Below are positions 31,704 to 42,973 of a stretch of DNA of 64,000 nucleotides, piece by piece. The stretch lies in assembly GCF_048128805.1 (NCBI RefSeq), contig NC_136010.1, positions 24,878,980 through 24,942,979 on the forward strand, given 5' to 3'. The notes beneath the pieces were generated by a model. That model saw nothing but the letters and a program-made list of their open reading frames with translations. It ran no database searches and was not told where the DNA came from. Numbering within the stretch: position 1 is the first letter of the stretch; the number at the start of each line of letters is the position of its first letter. This DNA comes from Centroberyx gerrardi. Lineage: Eukaryota > Chordata > Actinopteri > Beryciformes > Berycidae. The translations under genes and the position numbers were made by a program.

Positions 31704-32363
31704 GGATGTCCTAATATATATGTCCTAATAGCGTGTGTGTGTGTTTGTTTGTTTGTTTGTGGTGTGTAATGTTACTTAGCGGGGAAATGGTGCTTTTTTT
31801 TTTTTCCTGCGAAAAAGCGTAAGCAGGCATCTTCAGAGAGCATTGTATTATACATGAGAAACAGTTTAAAGGTGCAACATCTTGTCTCAACTGAAAGTAC
31901 AACCAGTGTACTATTACTGTGTATATTACTGTACATGAAGCAAACTATACAGGCCTGATACTGTAACTCTTGACATGGTATACATTAATAACATTACAGC
32001 ATAGTAGCCTATTTACTTTTGGGAGAAAGTTAGTTAGGCTAGGTTGACTATTACCTTAGTATTATATTACCTGAGGGTGTAAACTACTTACTATTAGCCT
32101 ACCTTCGTATTATTTTACCCGAGGGTATAGGCTAATTCACTATTACCTTAGTATTATATTACCCAAGGGTGTAAGTGTGTGTGTAGGCTATAATTCAGTA
32201 TTACCTTAGTATTATTACCTGCCACCTTAACTGAAACATGAGGGCACATGTCATCTTCGTCAACAGCTAGGCTAGCCTCTTTTCCACAGTTAATAATGTC
32301 AGTATTAAGTGCCAACATGTCTTACACTGATTATAGAGAACTTACCTTGTCCCCGGACTCCAT
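22884..32363 (-). CDS. slc2a1: Facilitated glucose transporter GLUT1-type (solute carrier 2A1)
   Basis: There are ten minus-strand exons: 32363-32346, 29835-29743, 26313-26153, 26064-25824, 25356-25194, 24572-24385, 24094-23990, 23891-23790, 23464-23261 and 23090-22884. They join in phase to 493 residues (human GLUT1 has 492). The major-facilitator sugar-porter landmarks are all present: [15 protein letters not shown] in helix 1, the NET glycosylation sequon in the first outer loop, [39 protein letters not shown] with the QLS motif, [22 protein letters not shown] and [11 protein letters not shown]. The protein moves glucose down its gradient across the plasma membrane. The QLS motif and tail favour GLUT1 over GLUT2 or GLUT4. 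GLUT3 is closer, but the N-terminus and [19 protein letters not shown] tail look GLUT1-like. Whether this is the a or b teleost copy is not decided. Intron 2 is long and full of repeats; the (AC)n repeat follows the stop. Confidence 0.9.
26669..26718. repeat. (TA)n microsatellite
   Basis: About 25 uninterrupted TA units lie in slc2a1 intron 2. Confidence 0.9.
27713..27890. mobile_element. Short TIR element (MITE) in slc2a1 intron 2
   Basis: The left end AAAGCCGTGGTTCTCAATCC is mirrored by GGATGGAGAACCACTGCTTT at the right end, giving about 18 matched bases in inverse orientation. The 178 bp interior has no coding content. Its centre is shared with the fragment at 8083-8216. The superfamily cannot be decided because the target duplication is unclear. 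Confidence 0.6.
28655..29190 (-). pseudogene. LINE reverse-transcriptase fragment with 3' tail
   Basis: On the minus strand, 29190-28980 reads a degenerate reverse-transcriptase piece. It contains [11 protein letters not shown], then [17 protein letters not shown] with the catalytic FADD (YXDD-type) motif, an in-frame stop and [15 protein letters not shown]. Downstream on the same strand (28690-28655) the sequence turns into ATTAAAGTTTTATCGTATC repeats. This resembles the AATAAAG plus tetranucleotide tail of fish LINEs. The fragment lies in slc2a1 intron 2 in the same orientation as the gene. It is 5'-truncated and dead. The clade is not determined. Confidence 0.65.
31659..31698. repeat. (AT)n microsatellite
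   Basis: About 20 AT units lie in slc2a1 intron 1. Confidence 0.9.
32047..32222. repeat. Minisatellite of about 50-bp units beside slc2a1 exon 1
   Basis: Four diverged units each begin TATTACCTTAGTATTAT (32049, 32093 diverged, 32142, 32199) and continue with TACCYRAGGGTGTA and GGCTAATTCA-like ends. The array lies in intron 1, about 120 bases from exon 1 of the transporter. Confidence 0.75.
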
Positions 32364-33640
32364 GCTGGCTGCTGAGGTAACTCACAATCTCTGCTTCCAG
32401 GCTCTGGAAAAACGCAAGAACGGCCCCTTGATATCCCGTCAAGTAAACAAAATCTACTTTTTACAACACACACATAAGCGTCCTGTTGAGTATGTTGTCA
32501 TGGTCCGGTCCTATCTCCGGTATAAACCAGCCTGTCTCCGTCTCTGTCTCCATTCACCTGCTCCAATAAGCCGCTTAATGACGTCGAAACGAAGTTTCGA
32601 AGACTCTGATTGGCTGCCGTGCTTCTGAAGACTGTAACTGGCATTGCGCTGATTGGCTGAGAGTGGAAGAGCAACACTTGCATATAGCACACTTTTAAGA
32701 ATGACAACAGATTAATATTCCTGAATGAAACAAACTTAAATATGGACAAAATATTTTTGAAAAAATATTTTATATGCCACAGCCTGTACAACCAGGAAGA
32801 ATGCGAAGGGCAGATAGTTCCCAAGAAGGCAAAATTAAAGGAAAATATGAGGAAAAAAAACTTCTCAAACACAAAGTGAAATTAGTGGCATTAGTGGCAA
32901 AAATAAAAAAGTAAACATGCTGTCCCCCACCAGTGATGGAGTAGGCCTATCTGGGCAAATCAGCAACAAATATGTCACCTTGTTTTGACAATGTGATTCA
33001 GCCAATCAACCCAAGAACCATGTTTTGTAAATGCTTGCTTGGCGGTGAGAGCTATGTCAAACTCAAGCTTGTGTGCCCTGCATCCTAGCCAAATGTATGC
33101 TCCTGGATTACCATAGATTATATCATCATATTTCTATCTGTATGGTCTAATGTCCTCACCAATCCCAGCCCTACCTCACAAATAGGTTTGGGGAGCAATG
33201 GATTACCTGTAATGGGATTACACTAATCTTAGTACATAAAAAAAACAGCAATCAGCGTACAGATACTTATGAAAAAGTAGGTGAGTTTATTAAAAACATA
33301 TTTGAGAGAACAATGTTTCTATTGTGAGTTTATGGACACAAACCTTATGAACATTCAGAGGCTGGAGAGATTGGCTGAGAGTGGAAGAGAAACATATACA
33401 GAGCATAATGTTAATAGATGAATATTACTGGATTAAATAATGGATTCATATTAATATTTAAAAAATGATTACATATTCTGTATGCTACAGTATGGGGTGC
33501 CAAATGTTAATTATTGAAAAATAAGTGAAGAAGAACCACTTCTCATGCAAAAGGTAAACTATTTATTCATAAACAGTGGTATAAATAACAAGGCAACCGT
33601 AAACATGTCATCCCCCACTAATGATGCAGTCCCATATGTT
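32364..33640 (-). promoter_or_regulatory. Upstream region of slc2a1 with a duplicated block
   Basis: The transporter promoter must lie here, since exon 1 ends at 32363 on the minus strand. Two diverged direct copies are visible, about 32650-32945 and 33366-33634. Both begin GATTGGCTGAGAGTGGAAGAG. Both end with GTAAACATG and a CATCCCCCACTAATGATG-type stretch (GTCCCCCACCAGTGATG in the first copy). A TCGAAAC-GAA-GTTTCGA inverted motif sits near 32584-32600. No TATA box or hypoxia element is claimed. Confidence 0.45.
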
Positions 33641-35773
33641 GAAATAATGGTTTGATTGTCGATGATCATAACAGGAGCATTCAAATTACAGTCTGCCAAC
33701 TAGAATGCATTTTTTGTTTAACTCCATATTACAAAGATTTCTGAGACAAAATAACCCAAAAGTAACTGAAAGCAATCAGATTACCGAGTTGGAGAATTAC
33801 TGGTTACAATTGTAAGCAGGTGACAAATAATGTGCAATTTCCTTTTGAAAGGAAGCACCCTAACCCTCAGAGATCATACAGTATTGAGTAATATCATCTA
33901 GAGAAAAAGGTGTCACTACTATTTGAATAGTTTCACTCTATGCAAACGGCTGTAAATTACTATTGTGCAAGAAATGTCACTTGAATTTATCTGTTGATCC
34001 CCCATCCTCAAAATGCCATCTTTGGGTCTACTTACCATCAAAGACATTTCAGCAAAATGTGTTAAAGAAGCTAAAAAAACAACTACTAAACAAATTACCA
34101 GATATCTTAAAATAGAAAACACATTTATCAATTATGTTTTGTCCTGTGAATCCATATTAAAGTCAAACAAATAATGGTCCTGTAGATTTATGATGACATC
34201 GCCTTTATAGTCATATATTTGTCAGTTAGTACATCATTCGTTGGACAACTGAACTGGAATTCTGTATGAATGCTGACCTTGGATTATGGCACAAAGGACT
34301 GCAACATCAAATCCTGACTCGCGACTGCTGTGAACAGCCTGGAAAGACAGCTGTTGAAGCCACTATTTTAGATATAGAGGGAAAGAAGGTGTGCTTCAGG
34401 TGCACTCCTGTGGCTGGGAAAAGATTCTTAAGGGCCTCAGAATACCTCAATTTCGTTTTGACCATAGATAGGGTCATAAGTCATAGGAAATTATCATGTG
34501 TTTGGCTTTCCTCCTTCATTAGGAGTTTAAAGTGCTTTACCTTGCACAAGGGCTTGATATAATCCAATAGATTCCTTGTAAACCAATACAGAGACTGCTT
34601 TCTAATACTTAAGTGGAAAGCTGTTGTAGTAACCTTTGCACGCATGTTTTCATTCGCCTTGCATGCTAGAGAGAGGGGTTGCATCCTGATTTGCTACTAA
34701 GCCTTAGGGATTCCCTGGGTCATCTCTACTGATTGAGTCACCCATGTCAACCTAGTTATGGGATATACAACCCTTGTGATCCCAGTGAGTATTATCTCCA
34801 ATGATCACAGCTGAATTATCTATATTATTGTGTCTTGCTTTGGAGTCCATTTCCATTCAGCATCTTGATGTAACAGCTGTCTCAGAGGCTCTATCACTGT
34901 TGCACACTCTCATGTCCATAATCTAGTCCATACCTACAGTCTACGGTCCATACTCTAGTCCTAATCCAGAAACAGGACTAGTATGGCCTAGCAAAATATT
35001 AGTGCAGCGATTGCTCTTCCAGGTTGGTTGTATAGGAACACGATGTTCAAATTGTGAAATCTGATGTTGATATTTTAGTTGGCTGGCTAGCAAGCGTAGC
35101 TATAGGTGTTTCTGTGTTCACAGATTATCCACCTGCCTTTTACACCACACCTCCATTGAGCATTCCAGTTGGACAAAGAATGGAAAGTGACAGATCCATA
35201 TACGAATGTCATATGTTTCAGCCATTTCTGTCTGGCCGCTGCCTAAAGCTATGCACTACATATACTTGCATCACACTTGTAGGCAGTTGGCTATCTGCAT
35301 TATCCTTTTGCTTACTCTTGTCAACAGCTGATGGTAAAAGGAGCAGATTATTTTATTATATGGTCAATTAAAATCTATCACCCCATAGCCTAGATAAAAT
35401 ACTAAATTTTTATTTTTTCAAGATTACTAATACTTTGTTCTACATGTGTCCATATTGTGAGAAGTGGGGCGGTGGGTGGAGTATCTGTGGGTCGGTTGTG
35501 GTGGGCCAGTCTGGGTCAAACTTCCATGGCCATTTTGTTTGTCCCAGTCCACCACTGGTCCCAAGTTGCACATAATATAGTTCTAGCTGGAGCGAGTGGA
35601 GAGGAAAACAAAAAATGTGACTACCACATCTGTGTGTCTGAGAGTTACAGCACCACAGTATCAAGTTCAAATCAGCATTAATACAAATGGTAGTGAGAGT
35701 CGACAATTTAACAATCGTGTCTTACATCAGGAAAAAAGAAACCTTGCTTCTATTCTACATGTTACAGAATTCC

Positions 35774-35815
35774 TGAATTTCCCCAAGGGGATTAATAAAG
35801 TGCTATCTTATCTTT
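35774..35815 (+). repeat. LINE 3'-end remnant
   Basis: GAATTTCCCCAAGGGGATTAATAAAGTGCTATCTTATCT matches the widely known fish LINE tail, in which a CCCC..GGGG stem is followed by AATAAAG and short repeats. No coding part is attached. Confidence 0.5.
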
Positions 35816-35867
35816 AGAATAGATCTGATAGGATTAGCTACAAGTAATCCTGTTACAGCCTGTTTGT

Positions 35868-36110
35868 TTATTTAGATCCCCATTAGCTGCTGCAATATCC
35901 ACATAAATATTACTGACAATGCTTTTGTGAATTGATACATAACACATGCACATATACACATATACATACATACACACATTACATACCTATACACATACGT
36001 ACAGTATATATACATATATACACATATATGTATACATACACAGAAAAATAAAATACACCAGTGCAACAAACAAGAATTAACAAAACTTAACAATCACAAA
36101 TAAAATAGCT
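35868..36110 (-). repeat. Possible LINE 3'-end remnant plus (CA/TA)-rich tract
   Basis: TTATTTAGATCCCCATTAGCTGCTG is a sequence I associate with 3' ends of fish retroelements, read on the minus strand. It is followed by a CACATATACATA-rich simple tract (35940-36040) and ends near AATAAAATAGCTC. Only the end is present, so the family is not certain. Confidence 0.4.
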
Positions 36111-36722
36111 CCTTCATTATCAAAACTCCATAGGAGGATAGATTTGGATGTCACAAACATAACTGAGTCTCTGACCAGCCTTTGCTTTAGGAGCAGAGAG
36201 ACAAACAAGGAAGGATGCGGAGATCACACCTGACACTGCAGTGCTCCACCACCATGCTGTCATCTCATCTGCTGCTAAAAACATGGCAGGCAAAAAGCTG
36301 GACTGATTCAGTGAAACCATTATGGCCAAACATATGGAGAAAAAGTGATTGTGATCCCTTTTTCCCTATACTTCCCTATACCAACTCTTTGAAGCAATAT
36401 TTCTGTGTATGTGTTTGTGTGTGATAGTCGTTACTCGTTGCTTGTCCAGTTGAGAGAGGCTGTTAATCTAAACCTTGCTCTCTCTCACACTAATCCTCTG
36501 ACTACAGCAGCTATTTATACAGACACTCTTGTCAGTGGGGAGGTCTGTCTCATAGATGCCAACATGTTCAACGTGTGAACAGAGCTTGTAAACCCTAGTT
36601 AGCCTACATAGTAGTATTCTTCCTAGACATTCGTGAGGTGGATTTTATCAGGGTTCGTATCCTGACGAGCCCTCCCCCAACCTCCCTGACCCGAACCAGG
36701 GTTCATATCCTGCTTATCCCCC

Positions 36723-36723
<1 letters not shown>

Positions 36724-36763
<40 letters not shown>
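36724..36763. repeat. (CA)n microsatellite
   Basis: About 20 CA units; a second, shorter CA tract lies at 37061-37085. Between them (36780-36866) is an ATTATTGTATT-type AT minisatellite. Confidence 0.9.
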
Positions 36764-36766
<3 letters not shown>

Positions 36767-38754
36767 CAAGGTACTTGTTGTTACTATGTCTTTACATTAT
36801 ATTATTAATTTATTATTGTATTATTATTGTATTATTGTATTATTAATATATTATTGTATTATTATCTCTTTATGGCTATGGGACCAATGGGACAATGAAA
36901 AAATTCACGGTATTCCTTCAAGACAATCCATTCATCATCCTCTCGTTACATGATGGTGTTTGGCTGTGATATCCATTCCTCCTTCCAATTACACTTTGCT
37001 TGAGAGAGGATGAGCCTCATTTAGGAAATGACACCTAATCCATGCGATCTGATTGGTTGCAACACACACACACACACACACACACTAGAGCCATATCCAA
37101 CCCAACCTGGCCTTGATTTCGACATTATTTATAGGACACAACCAAATCAAATTTGTCAAGTTATTGACACTTTCATAGCATGGATGCCATGAACAGAGCA
37201 GTAACTATAGTGTAAATCCAAACTACTGTATATCATCATTACTTGAGGTAGACATTGAAATGTGAAGATGTTCTCCTAAAATTCTTGTCAAATCATGAAA
37301 AAATTCTAGAGATTAAAAAAACTAAAGCTTCTTAAAAATAAGCTATATACTGTTGCAAATCACATATCGGGTTAGGCCAGTGGCAGTAGATCATCTGTTG
37401 AAAGAGGAGGACAGTGTAGGCATCACCAGAAAGGCTTTACAGAGGTTTCACTCAACACAAAAAGCCCTGTTAGATCATAAATCAAGTTACTAATGCCCCA
37501 CCAAACCAGAGCGCTCGGCCACCTGGGAGCTCTCTAATGGGCTCAAACAGCACAAAGAACTTTTGGACAACACATAAAGCCCTCTGGCAGAATTCACCAA
37601 CAAATTGAAGAATAGCAACGAGGTGGAAAATTATATGGCACACACTGCTTTCTAGATTCTTCTGTGGTACTGTGGTAGGGTGTGATCTAATTCACTCATT
37701 TTTAACAAGCATACAAACCTCAATCTATTCTGCAGCCATATTACTCTTATTATTTATACTAGTTCCTAGCTATTACACTGTTTATATGGAAGGCTGCGGT
37801 TAAGCAATTCAGTCAGTTCAAAGTTGGGGATCTATAATGCCTCAGTTAGCTGGTTGATGAGGGCATCCGAGTGACAAGTGGACCGATTACAATCATCAGC
37901 ACTGCCGTTTTTTGATTAAAAGTGACACTTTCCAAATGCTCATGGCACGGCATGAAAGGAGGCTGCCATGTAGGGACTTGACGATGGGACCCGATGATAT
38001 CAGCCCAATGCAATCCGTTTCATGCTACAGTGAGGATGTGGTGGCTGGCAAACGGCACTTTCCTCTATGTGATGAAAAACTGTAGCCCTCTAATTTCATT
38101 TTTATCCAATTAGGACAAAATGGCCCTTCACTTTCCTGCTATGGGGAAATGGCACAACTCAAACAATCTTACAGAATCTGGCCAGTCAGTAAGGTCTATA
38201 TTGACTAATGCCCATCTAGTAGAGAACACAGACACAGTTCGAAAGAGGTGATGGAGGTAATATATCAACAATATATTATCAAGGAGAAATACTGCTTCAT
38301 TTAAACTAAAATAGGCTTACAGCACTCTTAACTTTGTCTCTGTTTTTGTAGTTTAATTCATAGGATGTAACACCTATTACCAGGCTGCAGGAACAGTTCA
38401 GGCTCGTCGCTGCTGCATCTGTACTGCACAGCAAGTAAAAGTGCCGCGATGGCTGCAAATTGTGAGGCACATTAAGTTATGTTTTCGGTTTTTGTTAAAA
38501 CAGATTGCTGAAAATTTGATACACATGGCAGATTATGTTTTATAAAAATCCAGATGGCACTGGATGAAACTTTGCACACCAATGTAGCTAGCTAGTGCTT
38601 GCTTCTTGGTCTACTGTTGCTAGTTAGCTAACATGTTATAAATTAAAATTATGTTGAACTTTGGGTTGTGTAGTTTCCTGGCCATTATATGACCCCAAAA
38701 TCAGCGATTTTCTGTTATCCGTTTGCTCCTGTGCTCCGTGAGAGGGGATGTGGA

Positions 38755-39770
38755 GAATAATGTTTTTCACACGGTGCAGCCGAGGGCATCACAAGGCAGA
38801 TTCAGGTCAGTCAGTCAGTCAATCAGTCAATCAGGTAACGCTTAGTGAGATGGTGCGCTTCGTCAGATAGCCTCTAGAGGGCGTCTTTGACTGTGAGATG
38901 CAGTGTTTCCCATTCAGAGGCACTAAATCAAAAGTTGGTCAATGTGTAGAAATGGGTCTAAATCTCTAATGCACCTGATGTCGCATCATGTCATGTCTGT
39001 AATTTGGAGATGTACAGACAGCAGACCAGCAGCATGTGCTCAATCCACAGTCAGTGTGAAAACAAAAGTGAAACTTAAAGGATAAGGCTGGTGTTTTTTA
39101 ATAAATTTCTTACCGTCAACAAATCCTATGAAAATAACAAAATGCGTTTGCTCTACTCCCGTTACTTTCTGACTTCCCACGTACCGTTTTTAGCCTTCAA
39201 CCCGAAAGTCATTGGCTCCAATTGTAAGCTAAAAACCTTGAAATACAGCTCACAAAGACATAGTTTCAATTTTAAAAATTGCTAACTGTTACCACGAAAA
39301 GTCAGACTGTTGTAGTTATTACCAAATCAAATTCAAATGGGAACAAATTCTTCATTACGCCGGGGACTATTTTCGGTGCTACAGAACTACTTTCCTGAGA
39401 TGGAAAACGTGTTTACGGTTGGCTTATGAAGTTGTTTGAGGAAAAAGTCGGCTGGCCCGGTGCATCGTGATGATGAAATATGCTGCCCAGAGCAACGGCA
39501 TGGCTCTTTGACGTGTTTTTAATAGTTTTTTTAATACAATGGAGTTCTATGGCTGCTGGGACATGGCTTCATTGGGCACCGGCTACATGGACGAGATTTG
39601 TTGGCAAAACAAAATCATTGCTGATTTTGTTATTTTCATAGAATTTGTTGACGGTAAGAAATGCATTAAAAAACACCAGTGTTATCCTTTAACATTCCAC
39701 AGTCAGTAACGGGGATTTGTAGACAGAAACTCGTCTTCGCTGCCCTACAAACTTTAACGGTAGGTGACTG
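38755..39770 (+). mobile_element. Non-autonomous hAT-like element interrupted by a MITE
   Basis: The segments 38767-38900 and 39700-39765 match the region just upstream of the BED-finger transposase (52316-52436 and 52550-52580). Shared pieces are CGGTGCAGC-GAGGGCATCAC, CTCTAGAGGGCGTCTTTGACT and AACTTTAACGGTAGGT. The two halves are split by the TTAA-flanked MITE at 39079-39688. A (GTCA)n run lies at 38805-38835. CAGTGTTTCCCATTC at 38901 resembles a hAT end, but the boundaries are not certain. No coding content remains. Confidence 0.5.
39079..39688. mobile_element. TTAA-flanked MITE with ~60-bp inverted ends (Kolobok-like), full copy
   Basis: TTAA at 39075-39078 and 39689-39692 brackets a 610 bp element. 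The left end starts AGGATAAGGCTGGTGTTTTT. The right end is its reverse complement, ending AACACCAGTGTTATCCT. The inverted similarity continues about 60 bp inward (TTACCGTCAACAAATCC against its complement). A TTAA target site fits piggyBac and Kolobok. The AGG start differs from the CCY start of piggyBac and fits Kolobok better. A second copy lies inverted at 62398-62959. Open frames inside are not proteins. Confidence 0.75.
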
Positions 39771-39784
39771 GGTCTGTACACTAT

Positions 39785-41035
39785 GGTGTACCTACAGTAC
39801 ACTATTCCTGCCCCAAGAGCAGCATTGTATAACCTGTCTACAGTAGACTGATATGACCCCTAGTTGGGTCTAGGGGGATAAGGGGGGGTAGCACAACCCA
39901 ACAGATTACAGATTACTATATACAAAAAGAGTGGTGTTAGTGGATTTATTTAAAGTGCCCAGTGATAGTGATACTAAGTATACTTCTATTTACAAATTGA
40001 CCATTGCACACAGATTCAGGTTCGGAGACACTGAACTTCAAAACAGAAAGGGCGGGAAGGGGAAAGGACCACAGGTGTTGCCACAAATCAAAGAACTGAA
40101 TAAAACAAAACCCACACTAACTAGTCCTCATAAAGATTCTACCTATTAAATTAAAACAAACAAAAGGCTATCTACACTATCTGCTAAACATAAATAGAGG
40201 AGTGGCAATCTTACCGAGTGTCTTTAACAGAAACAATCCTGTGTGTGCTAAATGTACAGGGTACCCCAATTTACCTAGTCCCTCCCCACAAAACACAAAG
40301 GACAGACTGATTACAAGGTATCATCAAAGGGGGACAGGCTAAACAAGGGCTCTAGCAAAAGAGGCTCAGGTATCTTTTTGGGACACACCTGAGAGTTGAG
40401 CAGGACCTAACAGAGTGACCAAACACCAGATCAGCCGGACTAAAACCCAACGATTCTTGGACAGTTCCTCTGATTGCAAACAAGACAAGGGGAACGCCCT
40501 CATCCCAATCTTCTGCCTTAACTCTGAGAGTCAAGGCAGAAGCATTGATTTCAAGGTTTGGTGAAGCCATTCTAGTGCACCTTGAGATTCAGGATGGAAT
40601 GCACTTGATACCTTGAGTTTAACGTCCAGTGTCTTAAAAACATTTGACTTGAAATTTGTGCCTTGATCTGTCTGCAAAACTCTAGGTAGACCAAAGGTAG
40701 AAAAGAACTTGACAAGGGCTTTGACAACTAGAGCGGTGATTCTGCGTAAGGGAATTTCCTCAGGGAATCTAGTTGCAGGACACATAATGGTCAAGATGAA
40801 CTGGTTCCCAGAGCGCTGTTTCTGCCCCAACAGCAGCAATACTCTGTATACAATAGACTGATAGTGGTACTGATGGTGGATAACATGTCATACACCTGCA
40901 GTACACTATTCCTGCCCCAAGAGCAGCATTTTATAACCTGTATTAAATAAACTGATATGAGGGTAGCATGCATGTTATATATATATATATATATGTACAT
41001 ACAGTACACTATTCCTGCCCCAAGATCAGCGATGC
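39785..41035. repeat. Repeats of an ACAGTACACTATTCCTGCCCC unit, split by a retroelement
   Basis: The unit, followed by AAGAGCAGCATTNTATAACCTG and TAGACTGATATGA-like sequence, occurs at 39794, 40895 and 40999, with a diverged version near 40820. The gypsy fragment and about 500 bases of unclassified sequence lie between the first and second copies. An older tandem array therefore appears to have been split by insertion. An (AT)n run lies at 40976-40994. Confidence 0.55.
40352..40839 (-). pseudogene. Ty3/gypsy retrotransposon integrase fragment
   Basis: On the minus strand the first part (40839-40531) reads an integrase core: NQFILTIMCPATRFPEEIPL, then KFFSTFGLPRVLQTDQGTNF with the second catalytic Asp, then SAFHPESQGALE with the catalytic Glu. 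The frame then shifts. The second part (about 40500-40400) continues EDWDEGVPLVLFAIRG, ESLGFSPADLVFGH, the usual region after the core. The zinc-binding domain, first Asp, reverse transcriptase and gag are absent nearby, and no LTR pair was found. It is a broken remnant of a chromosomal retrotransposon. Confidence 0.8.
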
Positions 41036-41549
41036 CCAATAGGGTGGTCCAGTTTTGAATCCTAAAACCTGTAAGTGAGTTAGCATTTTTGAGCCATGTG
41101 TTCCCTCGGCTGAAAAGTGATTAGAATTTGAATGGGGTTTTGGCTAAAAGCCTAAAAATAAGGTCTGTGGGTAAGACAAGCTTAAGAAAGTTAAAATAAC
41201 CCATTAAACATAAAATAAATAGATAGATACAGAAGATAAATAGATAAAATAAACCATTAAAAATCCTATTCCTGAATTTTGAAGGCTTTATGCACCCTAA
41301 TAAAGTAAGTTGCTAACAAATGGCTAACTGACTTACAAATTGAACTCCAATGGGTTTGTCACACAATAACACGTCATAACACAGAATAGTCCACCTCTGC
41401 TGTATTTCAGTTTTTTTTCCACAGGTTAGCGGACCGTTAGCATTTTACTAATATGGATTACAATTATGCTGTAAAATTAATTAAAGTACTGTTGATTACA
41501 TACAGATACAGGCAGACAGGATACAGGCCTGCATTAAACACAGCTTATT

Positions 41550-41682
41550 TTCGACATCAGTCCAAAACCACATTCAAAAACCCATTGAAGTTATAGTGAG
41601 GCTGCGGCCAACAAACCATGGCAGAGCTAACTTCACCTGAGTAGATAATGACTGAATTTTCATTTTTGGGTGAACTATTCCT
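41550..41682 (-). repeat. End fragment of the AGGAATAGTTCACCC MITE family
   Basis: Read on the minus strand from TTAA (41683-41686), the sequence begins AGGAATAGTTCACCCAAAAA followed by TGAAAATTCAGTCATTATC, as at 42588. The inner boundary is unclear. Confidence 0.55.
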
Positions 41683-41689
41683 TTAAGCA

Positions 41690-42583
41690 AAGGTTGTGGC
41701 TCCATGTATTTCACTAACATGTAACCTAAGGCAAGCCACTTTTGTTAGTTTGTTACATTTAAATGTAACATCTTTTTAGAAGCAAATGATTTCACCTCTG
41801 ATCTTCTTAGAGAGCTGATATTTTTTCCATGTTACATCATAGCTGTAATAACAAAGATCATTACGCCATGGCCTAATCCATTCTAAGTAATTGGGGGAGT
41901 TTAGAATGCAACAGTAAAATATATATAAGTACAAACTTAAAATACCATTGTAAAACACATTTTCAAGGAAAAAACATTTCATGCTGAAAATAATATAAAT
42001 GTTTCACATGGAGGGAAGTCGTTTTTATGCAGCAGCCCAAACAGAGTTGAATAGGAGGATGGACCTGACATGAACTTATATATTTGGATAATCAATCCCT
42101 TGTTTAAATAAATCTAACAAATGTCCCACCTCCTTCTTCCTCTGAAAAAAGTGAAGAAGATTCATATAGGGTATCCTGCCTTGTCTTTTCCTGACATTGT
42201 GCTCAATTCAAATCATCAACCAGGCCTATGTAAAAATTGACTCATAGATATTTCCTCATCATAAAATATTCAGGACTGATCTAAAACGTTTGGGGCTTAA
42301 ACCTGCAATAAGTGATATCAGACCTTATAACCAATCCTGAAACTAGTGTGTGCTATGTGGAGATTTCATTGAGACATAATGATATAAACCAATATCCACA
42401 CAGCAGCAGCTGTGTTGCTGTTTTCACCTCTTTTCTAAAACTTGTAAAATTCCGCTCCTGAACGAAGCTCACCATGGCTCCTCCCTCGTTGTTTAAAAGC
42501 GTCTCTCATCCCCTCCCATTCCTGAAATAAAAACAAAAAAAAATGTGTAATGGCGGAATCAACGAAGCGAGCGAGTAAAGTTG
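41690..42583. other. AT-rich intergenic stretch, nothing recognised
   Basis: No conserved exon, inverted repeat or simple repeat stands out. Only short frames without motifs occur. Confidence 0.35.
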
Positions 42584-42587
42584 TTAA

Positions 42588-42960
42588 AGGAATAGTTCAC
42601 CCAAAAATGAAAATTCAGTCATTATCTACTCACCCCCATACCAGCTGAAACTCAGGTGAAGTATGTTAGTCCATACAGCGCCCTGAGCTCCACGGCGGAG
42701 CGGCGTAGAAGCCTTCTCCAAAACAACTTAAGTTGCTGGGGACCTGACTTGACTTGACCTCACGGTTCAAAAAATAACGGAAAATAACCATAAAATAGCT
42801 CCATGCAGCTCGTCCAGCATAATGCAAGTCTCCGGAAGCCAAAACATCCCAAAGTGACTCGAAAAGACATTTACGCCATTATTTAGCTGAAATCGCCACT
42901 CTAACTGTTATTTCAAAATACGTCATGTGTGCACGCGCCCACACTAGCTTGAATTAGCAG
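42588..42960 (+). repeat. TTAA-flanked MITE copy, AGGAATAGTTCACCC family
   Basis: TTAA (42584-42587) precedes AGGAATAGTTCACCCAAAAA and TGAAAATTCAGTCATTATC. The following GCCTTCTCCAAAACAACTT and AAAATAACCATAAAATAGC segments correspond to pieces of the copy at 4555-5010. The far end is missing or too diverged to see. No coding content. Confidence 0.55.
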
Positions 42961-42973
42961 AAACAAGACTTCT

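Larger units (their letters stand above)
33641..38754. other. Intergenic region rich in simple repeats
   Basis: No gene is recognised on either strand. The block contains LINE 3'-end remnants (35774-35815 and 35868-36110), CA and AT-rich simple repeats (36724-36763, 36780-36866, 37061-37085) and otherwise unique-looking AT-rich DNA. Several open frames of 70-105 codons have no recognisable motif and no splice context. Confidence 0.4.

Noticed and set aside
31711-31902. Minus-strand frame near the (AT)n repeat
   Set aside because: Low-complexity Lys/Thr/His composition from simple repeats, with no motif or splice context.
39091-39285. 64-codon frame repeated at 62746-62937
   Set aside because: The similarity is explained by the shared MITE DNA. 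There is no start context, splice signal or known motif.
40839-41039. Cys/Tyr-rich minus-strand frame in the repeat array
   Set aside because: It runs through the CCTGCCCCAAGAGCAGC units and an (AT)n tract and encodes nothing recognisable.
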